From Gordonibacter sp. An230 (GTDB lineage: Bacteria; Actinomycetota; Coriobacteriia; Coriobacteriales; Eggerthellaceae): a stretch of DNA of 64,000 bases. Of the stretch, positions 47,889-56,424 are shown one piece after another. A program made the position numbers and the translations under genes. Position 1 is the stretch's first letter. The number at the start of each line of letters is the position of its first letter. The stretch covers positions 1 to 64,000 of the forward strand of contig NZ_NFJP01000011.1 of assembly GCF_002159915.1 (NCBI RefSeq), read 5' to 3'. Under the pieces are notes generated by a model that had not been told where the DNA came from, made no database searches, and saw nothing but the letters and a program-made list of their open reading frames with translations.

Positions 47889-48058
47889 TCCGAAGTTCCG
47901 AAAGCTAGGCGAGCGAGACGATGGGATGGCCCCTGCGCCATGGGTAGCGGGGGCCCGCGAAGGGCGCGTTCGGTTCGCCTGCGCGCTCTTCGCGCAAGCA
48001 GGACGCGATGCCGGAGGGCGCAGAGCAAGGCGGATGCGTGGGAAAGCGAGGCGAGGGC

Positions 48059-49654
48059 ATGGGCGGCATCATGGGTGACGGGAACCTCCGCGCCCTCTGG
48101 GAGCGGCTCGCTGCGAACCGCGGCGAGCATGTGTTCATGACGTTCGAAGACCGGCGCGGCTCCGTGCGATCCTACACCTACGCGGAGTTCGACCGCCTTA
48201 TCAATCGGACGGCGAACTGTCTGCTCTCCCTCGGCGTGGAGGCGGGTCAGAACGTTGCGGTGCAGCTGTACAACTGTCCCGAGCACGTGTCCGTTGCGGT
48301 CGCCCTTGCAAAGATCGGAGCCGTGGCGGTGCCGATCAACATGCAGCACAAGCTCGAGGAGTGCGCCTACGTCCTCAAGAAGTGCGGCATCGACGCGGTG
48401 GTATGCGAGCCGGACTGCCAGTACTACTACCTTGAGGAGGCTGCGGGGCCCCGGCGGGAGACATACGGAACGCTCGGCGAAGGGGAGCGTCCCTACTCCT
48501 TGTCCCGCGTGCTTGTAAGCCATGCGAAGGGTCAGGAGCTTTACGGCGAGGCCATCGACTTCGACGCCGCGGTAGCCGCATGCTCGGACGAGCTCGTCGA
48601 GCGACGTCCGCTCGACGAGCTCGACACGTGCATGATCATCTTCACGTCGGGGACGACGTCGTGTCCCAAGGGCGTCGAGCTCACCCATGGCAATTTCCTG
48701 TTCGGCGGCGCCTACGGCGCCTGGCAGTGTGGTCTCGGACCCGACGACCGGTTGCTCACCACCATGCCCGCGTTCCATTCGAACTTTCAGACCGCGGCTC
48801 TCATGCCGGTGCTCTGCGCGGGCGCGACGCTCGTGTTCGTGGAGAAGTACAGCGCGCGTCGCTATTGGGGCCAGGTGCGAAAGCACGGCGCCACGGCCGT
48901 CCAGCTCGTGGCCATGATGGTGCGCACGATGATGATGCAGCCGTGCGATCCCGCCGAGCGAGACCATTGCGTGCGGTCGGCCCAGTACTACTTGGCCATC
49001 TCCGACGAGGAGCACGATGCGTTCGAGGGGCGTTTCGGCGTGCGTTTGCAGAACTGCTACGGCTCCACCGAATCGGTGTGCTGGGTGCTCACGGATCGGC
49101 CCTGCGGCGAGCGCCGCTGGCCGAGCGTGGGGAGGCCGGGCCCCGGGTACGAGGTGGAGATCAGGGAGGGGGGTCGAGCGCTCCCCGTCGGGGAGGTGGG
49201 CGAGATCGCCGTGCGCGGCGAGCGTGGCATAGCTCTCATGAAGGGCTACTACGCCGATGCCGAGGCCACGGCGCGCGCGGTGGACGAGGGCGGTTGGTAC
49301 CTGACAGGCGACAAGGGCTACCGCGACGCCGATGGCTGGTTCTACTTCGTGGATCGCAAGAGCAACATGATAAAGCGCGCAGGCGAGAACATCTCGGCGT
49401 CCGAGGTGGAGGATGTGCTCGCAGAGCATCCTTTCGTTTCCGAAGCGGCTGTCATCGGCGTGCCTGATCCTGTGCGCGACCAGGCCGTCAAGGCCTTTGT
49501 AGTGCTCGAGCGCGGGACAAAGGCGACGGTGGAGGAACTCGTGGGGCACTGCGCTCGCCACCTCGCCGACTACAAGGTGCCCACCATCGTCGAGATCGTG
49601 GAGGATCTGCCCCGCACGAGCGTGGGCAAGGTTGCGAAGAAGCTTTTGGTCTGA
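48059..49654 (+). CDS. caiC: crotonobetaine/carnitine-CoA ligase-like synthetase
   Basis: 531-residue adenylate-forming ligase. The ATP loop FTSGTTSCPKGVELTH resembles that of CaiC, and the late block FVDRKSNMIKRAGENISASE is the CaiC form of the A8 motif; the catalytic Lys is in RTSVGKVAKK at the end. It charges the first acid molecules with CoA before CaiB takes over. The ATG at 48059 follows GCGAGGCGAGGG; 48071 is an alternative. Confidence 0.85.
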   Translation: MGGIMGDGNLRALWERLAANRGEHVFMTFEDRRGSVRSYTYAEFDRLINRTANCLLSLGVEAGQNVAVQLYNCPEHVSVAVALAKIGAVAVPINMQHKLEECAYVLKKCGIDAVVCEPDCQYYYLEEAAGPRRETYGTLGEGERPYSLSRVLVSHAKGQELYGEAIDFDAAVAACSDELVERRPLDELDTCMIIFTSGTTSCPKGVELTHGNFLFGGAYGAWQCGLGPDDRLLTTMPAFHSNFQTAALMPVLCAGATLVFVEKYSARRYWGQVRKHGATAVQLVAMMVRTMMMQPCDPAERDHCVRSAQYYLAISDEEHDAFEGRFGVRLQNCYGSTESVCWVLTDRPCGERRWPSVGRPGPGYEVEIREGGRALPVGEVGEIAVRGERGIALMKGYYADAEATARAVDEGGWYLTGDKGYRDADGWFYFVDRKSNMIKRAGENISASEVEDVLAEHPFVSEAAVIGVPDPVRDQAVKAFVVLERGTKATVEELVGHCARHLADYKVPTIVEIVEDLPRTSVGKVAKKLLV

Positions 49655-49751
49655 GGCGCCTGCACCCCTGGGCGCTGTGTCTCGGTGTCGAGAAGGGTGC
49701 TGTGGCGCTCGGGCGCGCGGCGGTGCGACCGCAGAGAGGGAGGAGGCCCCT

Positions 49752-50618
49752 ATGGCCATCAGCACGGATATCGTCGGCACGACGTTCGGTCCGTTCGTGC
49801 GAGACTACACGTTCAGGGATCTCGAGATATGCGCCCTGGGATGCGGCGCGGGCTGGGACGGCGAAACAGACTTGGAGTACGTGAACGAGCATGACGCGGA
49901 GGATCCAGCGCTCAAACCTTTGCCCGTTTTTGCCGTGCCGCTCACCGTCAACGAGGAGGTGACGCGCACGCTCGATTACGGATTCGACTACTCGGGATCG
50001 CTGCACTACGGCGTCGACGTTCGCTTTCATGCGCCGTTTCGGATGAACGACCGCGTGGAGACCTACGTCACCCAGGAGGCCATCTGGGATCGCGGCGAGG
50101 GCCGTGGATCGCTGTCCAAGCAGGTGGGGAAAACGTACTCCTCGGACGGCACGCACCTGTGCACGGTGGACACCTACGACTGCTGCATCCACGACGGCGG
50201 TTGGGGAGGCCCGCGGCCGCCGAAGGACGCGGTCGATTACCCCGACCGCGCTCCAGACGCCTTCAAGGACGAGCGCTACGGGCTCAACTGGCCGCTCGTG
50301 TACCGCCTCATGGGCGATTGGCATCAACAGCACATCGACTGGGCCTATACGGAGCAGACGGGCCTTGCGCGCCCCATCGCCCATGGCGTGAGCACCGCCG
50401 GCGCGGCCATGCGCCACGTCATCTCGCTTCTGTTCCCAGGCAGTCCCGAGCGCATGACGCGATTCAAATGCCGCTTCACCTCCCCGGTGCTGCCTGGCGC
50501 GGTGCTGCGCACGCAGGTGTGGGCGATGGGCGAGGGGCGCGCGCTCTTTCGCGTCGTGGATGCTTCCGATGAATCGGCCAAGCCGTACTTGAACGCCGGC
50601 ATCGTGGAATGGGCGTAA
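49752..50618 (+). CDS. MaoC/hydratase-2-like hotdog enzyme
   Basis: 288 residues with a double-hotdog layout. The C-terminal half has the hydratase-2 type motif LMGDWHQQHIDWAYTEQTGL, with the Asp and His of the catalytic dyad, followed by PIAHGVSTAGAAMRHV. It may hydrate or dehydrate the same enoyl-CoA as CaiD, with possible opposite stereochemistry. The first half is more diverged. GGGAGGAGGCCCCT precedes the ATG. Cotranscription with caiABC is likely from the 97-bp gap. Confidence 0.75.
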   Translation: MAISTDIVGTTFGPFVRDYTFRDLEICALGCGAGWDGETDLEYVNEHDAEDPALKPLPVFAVPLTVNEEVTRTLDYGFDYSGSLHYGVDVRFHAPFRMNDRVETYVTQEAIWDRGEGRGSLSKQVGKTYSSDGTHLCTVDTYDCCIHDGGWGGPRPPKDAVDYPDRAPDAFKDERYGLNWPLVYRLMGDWHQQHIDWAYTEQTGLARPIAHGVSTAGAAMRHVISLLFPGSPERMTRFKCRFTSPVLPGAVLRTQVWAMGEGRALFRVVDASDESAKPYLNAGIVEWA

Positions 50619-50722
50619 GCCCGACCGTTTGCCATTCGCCGTGGCAGGGTGCCTGCTTCGCCGCCGATGGCGGGCGCCGCGGCCAGCCTCGAAAAGGGAT
50701 CGATGCGGAAGGAGCCGAGGAC

Positions 50723-52183
50723 ATGAACGATGTGAAGCGGATGACGCAGGTGACAAGCCCGCCTTCGTTCGGGTTGGTCGAGCCCGCCGATGCGGCCGAC
50801 GGGACGAAGCGTATCGGCGGGGAGATGGTGGACAAGGTGAGGCGTTCTGCCCGAAAGACCATGGACGACGTGGCCATGACGCCGTTTCTGCGCAAGATAT
50901 CGTTGTTCTCGAGCGGCGGGTCGTTTTTGGACGGCTACGTGCTGTCGCTTATCGGCGTGGCGCTCACGCAGATCACGCCGTTGTTCGATCTCGCATCGGT
51001 CGAGAGCGCGGCCATCGGCGCATCGGTGATGCTCGGCATCTTCTTCGGCACCATCTTCGGAGGCTACCTCACCGACCTCGTCGGGCGCAAGAAGATGTTC
51101 ACTATCGACATCGTGGCCATCGCGGCGTTCTCCCTTTTGAGCGTGTTCGCCTCCACGCCGTGGGAGCTTGTGGTGGCGCGCTTCTTCATCGGCGTGTTCG
51201 TGGGCGCCGACTACCCCATAGCCACGTCGCTCATAGCGGAGTTCACGCCCAAGCGGCATCGTTCGGTGTCCATGGGCATGGTGTCCGCTGCGTGGTACCT
51301 TGGCGCCACCGTGGCGGCGGTGGTCGGCTACGCGCTGTACGAGGTCCCCGATGGTTGGAAGTGGATGCTCGGATCGGCTGTAATTCCCTGCGTCGTGCTT
51401 TTGGTGGGCCGTCATGACATTCCCGAGTCGCCGCTGTGGCTTGCGCAGAAGGGCCGCAAGGAGGAGGCCGACGCCGTCGTGCGACAGGTGTTCGGCGACG
51501 AGGTGGAGCTCGATTTTGCCCCGGTCGAAGGGAGGCCGTCGTTGTCGGCGGTGCTGCGCTCCGGCTATCTCAAGCGCATGGCGTTTCTAGGCGTGTTCAT
51601 CCTATGCCAGGTGGTGCCCATGTATGCCATCTACACCTTTGGCCCCGACATCATGGCTGCCTTCGGGTTGAACGAGGGGCGGGAGGCCATCCTGGGCGAG
51701 AGTGCCGTGAGCTTGTTCTTCCTCGTCGGCTCAGTGCCGGCCATGTTCTGGCTGAACTCCATGGGCCGCCGCAGGCTTCTGCTCGTCAGCCTGTCGTTCA
51801 TGTTCGCAGGGCTTGCCGTGCTCGGCGCGTGGCCCTCTGCTCCCGTGGCGGTGGTCGTGGCGGCGTTCGGCCTGTACGCGTTCTTCAGCGGGGGGCCGGG
51901 CATCCTGCAGTGGCTCTATCCCAACGAGCTGTTTCCCACCGAGGTGCGCGCGAGCGCGGTGGGCATCGCTATCGCCTTCTCGCGCATTGGCACCATCGCG
52001 GCCACCTACGGCACGCCGCTGTTCCTCGATGCGTTCGGCGTGGGGCCGACGATGCTCGTGGCAGCCGGCCTTGTGGCCTGCGGACTCGTCCTGTCGTACT
52101 TCATGGCGCCTGAGACGCGCGGCAAGTCGCTTGCGGAGACGAGCTCGCTCGACCCGGGAGACGCACGTCCGCGCGGCGCGTAG
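50723..52183 (+). CDS. MFS transporter, sugar/aromatic-acid porter type
   Basis: 486-residue carrier with 12 helices and the porter signatures TDLVGRKKMF after helix 2, GVFVGADYPIATSLIAEFTPKRHR (at residues around 165-188) and PETRGKSL at the end. It belongs to the sugar-porter superfamily branch that also includes aromatic acid carriers, not to the BCCT family of CaiT. It is the last gene of the cai-like run. The start follows GGAAGGAGCCGAGGAC. The first 55 residues are a soluble tail. Confidence 0.85.
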   Translation: MNDVKRMTQVTSPPSFGLVEPADAADGTKRIGGEMVDKVRRSARKTMDDVAMTPFLRKISLFSSGGSFLDGYVLSLIGVALTQITPLFDLASVESAAIGASVMLGIFFGTIFGGYLTDLVGRKKMFTIDIVAIAAFSLLSVFASTPWELVVARFFIGVFVGADYPIATSLIAEFTPKRHRSVSMGMVSAAWYLGATVAAVVGYALYEVPDGWKWMLGSAVIPCVVLLVGRHDIPESPLWLAQKGRKEEADAVVRQVFGDEVELDFAPVEGRPSLSAVLRSGYLKRMAFLGVFILCQVVPMYAIYTFGPDIMAAFGLNEGREAILGESAVSLFFLVGSVPAMFWLNSMGRRRLLLVSLSFMFAGLAVLGAWPSAPVAVVVAAFGLYAFFSGGPGILQWLYPNELFPTEVRASAVGIAIAFSRIGTIAATYGTPLFLDAFGVGPTMLVAAGLVACGLVLSYFMAPETRGKSLAETSSLDPGDARPRGA

Positions 52184-52363
52184 GGTGGCACCTGCCTAGC
52201 TCGCCCCGGTTCTCATCCCGGATTCCGAGGCCAGGCGGAAGCGTCCGCCGGGATGGCCTCGGTCTTCCAGCTCGTCCGCACCCTCCGGCTCGGCCCGCAT
52301 CCCTGCCCGATGGGCGCGGTCCGCCTGGATCGCAGGCGCCTGCTTCCTTTTTCGCGTCCAACG

Positions 52364-52502
52364 GTCAAAAAAGAGCCGGTTTGGCAATCTGCAGGGTGGA
52401 TCGGACGCTTCGCTTCGGCCTTCTGGTCGAGAAAAGCCTGGTCACTTTCCCTCCGAATTCGGCAAAGCGTTTTGACGATTGCCAAACCGGCTCTTTTTTG
52501 AC
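52364..52502. repeat. inverted-repeat element, left flank of the DUF559-like gene
   Basis: Two identical 26-bp arms in inverted orientation (52364-52389 and 52477-52502) surround 87 bp. The arm core reads AAAAAAGAGCCGGTTTGGC, so either strand ends in a T6 run after a potential stem. The same arms recur at 53717-53856. The remaining 52184-52522 spacer shows no gene. Confidence 0.85.
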
Positions 52503-52522
52503 AGCCGAAGGCCTTTTCAACG

Positions 52523-53518
52523 TCAGGGGCGCGGCAAGCGCGGGTTTTCCAGGAGCATCCCATGCAAGACGTGTTGCCTCGCGCGCCAGGAAGGCTGCCC
52601 GCTGCGCAAGCGCACTCCGAGTCGCGTTCGCAGGATCTGCGCGATGCGGTCGAGTTCGATGAGGTTCCGGGCGCTCCCCGACGTCACCGACACCACCGTG
52701 AACCCGCGGTTCAGGAGGACGTTGCGTCTTCTCGCATCGTCCGCTGCCTGTCGGGGCCCGTGGAACTCCGAGCTGTCGTATTCCAGGGCGATGCGGGCCT
52801 CGTGCCAGACGAGGTCGCAGAAGCACTGCCGGTCCTCGGCGGCGAACCGGCCGCGCCGCTTGGGCCGGATCTCGCGGTTCATCTGCGGTTTGGGGAGGTT
52901 GTACCCGCCCAAGCGCACTGGAAGGCACAGCAGCATGACCATGCACGTCTCCATGGGCGAGGCAGAGCCGGAGGCGATGAAGCGCAGCGCTTTGCGCGCC
53001 TTGACGGTTCCCGGCATGTCGCCGGCCGCCTCGATGAAGCGGCCGAGCCGCGCAACCGTGGTGAAGGGGCGTTCGAAGCCGTAGTCCGCACGGGCGACCG
53101 TCGGTATGCCGTACGTGCCGCAAAGCTCGAAGCCGAGCCTGACGAGCGCGATGGGCGGCAGCTTGGTTGCCATCTGCACGAAGCAGAGCTCTGGAGAGCT
53201 GACGAGCACGCCCTCTGCAAGGCGGACGAACGATCCCCGCGGATAGGTCGACGAGCTCACGTGGCAGGCCGCGAGCTCGCTTCTGCTGCGGGACGCGGCG
53301 TCGGGCACGAGGACGTGCAGGGGAAGCACCAGGTTGGCGATCTTGAGGCCTGCGATGCCTTGGATGTCGCGCAGGGCGACCTTGCCCTGGGGCAGGGGCC
53401 GGCCCGTCCGCCAGCAGGGGGTCTTGCGCGGGTCGGCGTGCAAGGCGAGCGCAGCCGTTCCCTCCTTCAAGGAGGACCATACTTGGAGGGCCGATATGTG
53501 GCTGACAAATACGCTCAT
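52523..53518 (-). CDS. DUF559/Vsr-like endonuclease-domain protein
   Basis: 331 residues. The C-terminal part (about 240-310) has LVWHEARIALEYDSSEFHG and RRRNVLLNRGFTVVSVT, resembling the PD-(D/E)XK-like DUF559/Vsr fold with an acidic catalytic patch. The N-terminal 200 residues look like the AbiEi-type or transcription-control domain common in coriobacterial paralogues, which is less certain. No methylase or partner is adjacent. It is bracketed on both sides by the same 140-bp inverted-repeat element. The ribosome binding site is weak. Confidence 0.6.
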   Translation of the reverse strand: MSVFVSHISALQVWSSLKEGTAALALHADPRKTPCWRTGRPLPQGKVALRDIQGIAGLKIANLVLPLHVLVPDAASRSRSELAACHVSSSTYPRGSFVRLAEGVLVSSPELCFVQMATKLPPIALVRLGFELCGTYGIPTVARADYGFERPFTTVARLGRFIEAAGDMPGTVKARKALRFIASGSASPMETCMVMLLCLPVRLGGYNLPKPQMNREIRPKRRGRFAAEDRQCFCDLVWHEARIALEYDSSEFHGPRQAADDARRRNVLLNRGFTVVSVTSGSARNLIELDRIAQILRTRLGVRLRSGQPSWRARQHVLHGMLLENPRLPRP

Positions 53519-53627
53519 GCTGCCAACCTAGCATGGCCGCCGTGTGGTTGCCAGCATGTGAAGAGTGCGTTGACCAGGTGTTACCATGAGCAGAATTTCC
53601 GCTGGATCTGCGTCGGGATTCTGCTTG

Positions 53628-53668
53628 ATTCCTGCAAGATCCGTGCAAGGTTTCTGCAAGGTCGACGG
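53628..53668. repeat. short direct repeats upstream of the DUF559-like gene
   Basis: Three near-copies of a TGCAAG-containing unit (CCTGCAAGA, CGTGCAAGG, TCTGCAAGG) follow each other at about 12-bp spacing in the promoter region of the minus-strand gene. They are possible regulator sites. Confidence 0.4.
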
Positions 53669-53716
53669 AGGGGCCGCGAGATGCGGACGCGCATGTCGCG
53701 GTTTTCGCCCTTCCCT

Positions 53717-53856
53717 GCCAAAAAAGAGCCGGTTTGGCAATCGGCGAGAGCATGGTTTGCATAGCGGTTTCACGTGATCTGGGGCGATAGGCTGTCGAAT
53801 GCCGCGCAGGAGGGGCGAGCGACGCTTTTGGATTGCCAAACCGGCTCTTTTTTGGC
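53717..53856. repeat. inverted-repeat element, right flank of the DUF559-like gene
   Basis: Arms 53717-53742 and 53831-53856 are perfect reverse complements and differ from the left-flank arms at one base of 26. The 88-bp interior is unrelated to that of the left copy. The distance from outer edge to outer edge of the two elements is about 1.49 kb. Confidence 0.85.
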
Positions 53857-53964
53857 GGGGAAGGGCATATTCCTCGGCAGGCTGGGTTCTGAAAGGGAAG
53901 CGAGGCTCCGAGGGAGGACGAAAGCATGCTCTCCGAGGGAGAGGGCGGAAACATACTCCTCGAA

Positions 53965-53996
53965 TGAAAACCCCGGGCTGGCGAGGGCCCGGGGTT
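53965..53996 (-). terminator. rho-independent terminator of caiD
   Basis: AACCCCGGGC (53969-53978) pairs with GCCCGGGGTT (53987-53996). On the minus strand the stem ends in a TTTTC run. Confidence 0.75.
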
Positions 53997-54066
53997 CAGC
54001 GCGCCGGCGGGTGGTCCGCAGGCGTCGAATCGGCCCGCCGAAGCGGGAAGGGGAGGGTGAGGGAGG

Positions 54067-54852
54067 CTACTTGCCGATCCAGTTCGGCTCGCGCTTCTCG
54101 ACGAAGGCGGCCGGGCCCTCGATGCCGTCGGCGGTCTTCTCGAGGAAGCGGTAGGCGGCGTCGGAGTAGCGCATGGCGTCCTCCTCGGACATCTGGTCGG
54201 CGGCGTGCACGATGTACTTCGTCCACTTCAGGGCCAAAGGAGCGTTCTTCAGGCAGGCCTCGGCCAGCTCGATGGCCTTGTCCATGACCTCCTCGGCCGG
54301 CACGACGTAGTTGATGAGTCCGAGCGCCTTGGCCTCATCGGCCTTGATCTTCTTGCCGGTGAGCAGAAGCTCCATGCAGTCCTTGCGGTTGATGTCGCGG
54401 GCGAGGCGCACGAGGCCGCCCGTGGAGGCGATGATCCCTAAGCCCACCTCGGTGCAGCCGAACTTGGCGCGCTCGGAGGCCACCACCATGTCGCAGGACA
54501 GCGCGATCTCCATGCCGCCGCCAGCCGCCGATCCGTTGCAGGCCGCGATGACGGGCTTGGAACACAGGCGCGCGGTCAGGCCGCCGAAGCCGTGCTCGGT
54601 CACGGTCTGGCACTCGCCGCCTTCGGAAAGCTCGGAGAGGTCCTCGCCCGCGCAGAACACCTTGCCCGTGCCGGTGACGATGATCGCGCGCACGGCGGGA
54701 TCGGTCTCGGCGTTGTTCATGATGTTCTCCATGGCCTTGGAGGTGACGCCGTTCAAGGCGTTCGCCACCTCGGGGCGGTTGATGCGGATGATCAGCAGGC
54801 CGTCCTCGCGCAGCTCGGATACGACGGTGTCGGTGCCATAGTAATCTGCCAT
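54067..54852 (-). CDS. caiD: crotonobetainyl-CoA hydratase-like enoyl-CoA hydratase
   Basis: 261 residues, the same length as E. coli CaiD, with the crotonase fold. The oxyanion region is GKVFCAGEDLSEL, then NGSAAGGGMEIALSCD, with catalytic Glu candidates in GGGMEIAL and CTEVGLGI. The C-terminal DGIEGPAAFVEKREP closely parallels the CaiD tail. It hydrates the enoyl-CoA (crotonobetainyl-CoA to carnitinyl-CoA in E. coli). GGAGG precedes the ATG. It is separated from caiABC by the DUF559 element and lies on the other strand, divergent from fixABCX set 2. Confidence 0.87.
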   Translation of the reverse strand: MADYYGTDTVVSELREDGLLIIRINRPEVANALNGVTSKAMENIMNNAETDPAVRAIIVTGTGKVFCAGEDLSELSEGGECQTVTEHGFGGLTARLCSKPVIAACNGSAAGGGMEIALSCDMVVASERAKFGCTEVGLGIIASTGGLVRLARDINRKDCMELLLTGKKIKADEAKALGLINYVVPAEEVMDKAIELAEACLKNAPLALKWTKYIVHAADQMSEEDAMRYSDAAYRFLEKTADGIEGPAAFVEKREPNWIGK

Positions 54853-55617
54853 TGTTCCTCCTTGTCTTATCGACGGATGCGGCGTTCGCGTCGAGCGCTT
54901 GCGCGCCTTCGGCGCGTGTTTCCATCTTGCGATGCGCGCCGCGTGCCGCGCATCGCAAGCGGCGCGGTATCTCGGCGATACCGAAAAACCGGTTATCGCA
55001 AGAAACGCAGTAGAGAACGTTGGGACGGCGGAAAAAGGGGCTCGATCGCGAATCTCCTGCGCTCTGACGCGAGGTGCCCTGCTCCAATCTCGGATTCTCG
55101 CGCGACCTTTTCGCGAAGCGGGGTTTGACGCGTCGCGTTGCGGTCCCGCATGAGGGGTCGCGAGGGGCGTGTGCGACTTCGAGGCGGGATGGCCGCCCGT
55201 CGGCGCTCCGAGATGCAGCGTCTCGGGAGCGAGCGCGGCGTCCGTCCCCAGGGGCTTTCTGCGAGCGCGTATCCGTACGTCGCCTCCTTCGAGGCCTCGA
55301 AACGGCGTGACGAGCGCGTCTGCGCGATCCCGGAGCATGGCGCGATATTTTCCGCAGGCTAGTCCGATATCGCAAAATCGCAGGTCGTGCATAGTTAAAA
55401 GGTGAGTAACGAGAGATTCGCAGCCATTTTGCGATGCCTGCGCTATCCGTGCGCGTCATAGTGCGCTCAACGAAACCGTCGCCCCTGGGGTGCGGTCGGC
55501 GCGCTCGGTTCCCGAAGCGCGTGCGCGAAGCGGAAAGCGAGCGCAGGCGGGTTCTCGGACGGGGCGCCGCATCGTAAGCGCATGTTGTGCGAAGAGAACG
55601 AGAAGGGAAAGGTTAGC
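54853..55617. promoter_or_regulatory. divergent caiD/fixA control region with repeated ATCGCAA motifs
   Basis: 765 bp without a credible gene. A 13-bp-arm hairpin (54926-54938 with 54947-54959) includes TTGCGATG. A CGGTAT/ATACCG stem follows at 54965-54983. ATCGCAAAAT (55369-55378) and ATTTTGCGAT (55426-55435) form an inverted pair. Five ATCGCAA/TTGCGAT heptamers occur in about 510 bp, and the right one is part of a 12-mer shared with the LuxR/MFS spacer. Confidence 0.55.
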
Positions 55618-56376
55618 ATGAACATTGTTGCCGCTTTCAAGGTTGTTCCCGACGATCAGGACATCCAGGTGGCCCCCGACCGCAGCCTGGACTACTCCAA
55701 GGCCAAAAACACCGTGTCCGCCTACGACCTGAACGCGATAGAGGCCGCCGCTCAGCTGGCCGCCGCCGAGCCGGGGTCGAAAGTGGTCGCCGTGAGCGCG
55801 GGCCCCGCATCGATCGACGACTCCAAGCTCAAGAAAAACGTGCTCGCCCGCGGCGTGGACGAGCTCTACCTGACCGCCGACGACGCGTGCGCGAACCTCG
55901 ACGCGAATGCGACGGCTGCCGTGCTCGCCGAGCTTCTGTCCAAGGTGGGCGCTTGGGACGTCGTGCTGTGCGGTGACGGCTCGGCTGACAACTACGCGCA
56001 GCAGGTGGACGTGCAGTTGGCTGCCCGCTTGGGGGTTCCCGTGGTGAACGGCGCCACAAGGATCGTCGCCAAGGGCGATGCGCTCGAGGTGGAGCGCACG
56101 CTCGAGGACGTCGTCGAGACGGTGGAGGTTCCGCTGCCGGCCATCGTGTCCGTCGCGCCCGACATCGCCGAGCCGCGCATCCCCGGCATGAAGGACATCC
56201 TCGCCGCCGGCAAGAAGCCCATGAACGTGGCCGGGACGGACGCCTCGTTCGGCGCGAAGGTCGAAGTGGTCTCGTGCCAGGCTCCCGAGCAGGCCGACCG
56301 CAAGCTCGAGATCATCGACGCCTCCGAGGACGGGGCGATCGAGCGCTTCGCCGCCGCCCTCAAGGCCGCGCTGTAA
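55618..56376 (+). CDS. fixA: electron transfer flavoprotein beta subunit, FixA, set 2
   Basis: 252-residue ETF-beta homologue, closely similar to the set 1 protein (LCGDGSADNYAQQVDVQLAARL, EPRIPGMKDILAAGKKPMN). It would feed electrons to CaiA-type reductases through the FixABCX complex. The ATG at 55618 has AAGGGAAAGG upstream. fixB follows after 48 bp. Confidence 0.92.
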   Translation: MNIVAAFKVVPDDQDIQVAPDRSLDYSKAKNTVSAYDLNAIEAAAQLAAAEPGSKVVAVSAGPASIDDSKLKKNVLARGVDELYLTADDACANLDANATAAVLAELLSKVGAWDVVLCGDGSADNYAQQVDVQLAARLGVPVVNGATRIVAKGDALEVERTLEDVVETVEVPLPAIVSVAPDIAEPRIPGMKDILAAGKKPMNVAGTDASFGAKVEVVSCQAPEQADRKLEIIDASEDGAIERFAAALKAAL

Positions 56377-56424
56377 ATTTTGACACCTTCATCCGTCGCA
56401 CAGAGAAAGGCAGGGTTGATACCC

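Noticed and set aside
50723-52183. Assignment of this carrier as carnitine transporter CaiT
   Set aside because: CaiT belongs to the BCCT family; this protein has clear MFS sugar-porter signatures.
52364-53856. CRISPR array
   Set aside because: The four repeat copies are two inverted pairs 1.2 kb apart, not regularly spaced direct repeats, and no cas gene is present.
52365-53954. Small proteins with repeated KKEPVWQS or PNRLFF segments
   Set aside because: These peptides are the translation of the 26-bp repeat arms in different frames and contexts, not conserved genes.
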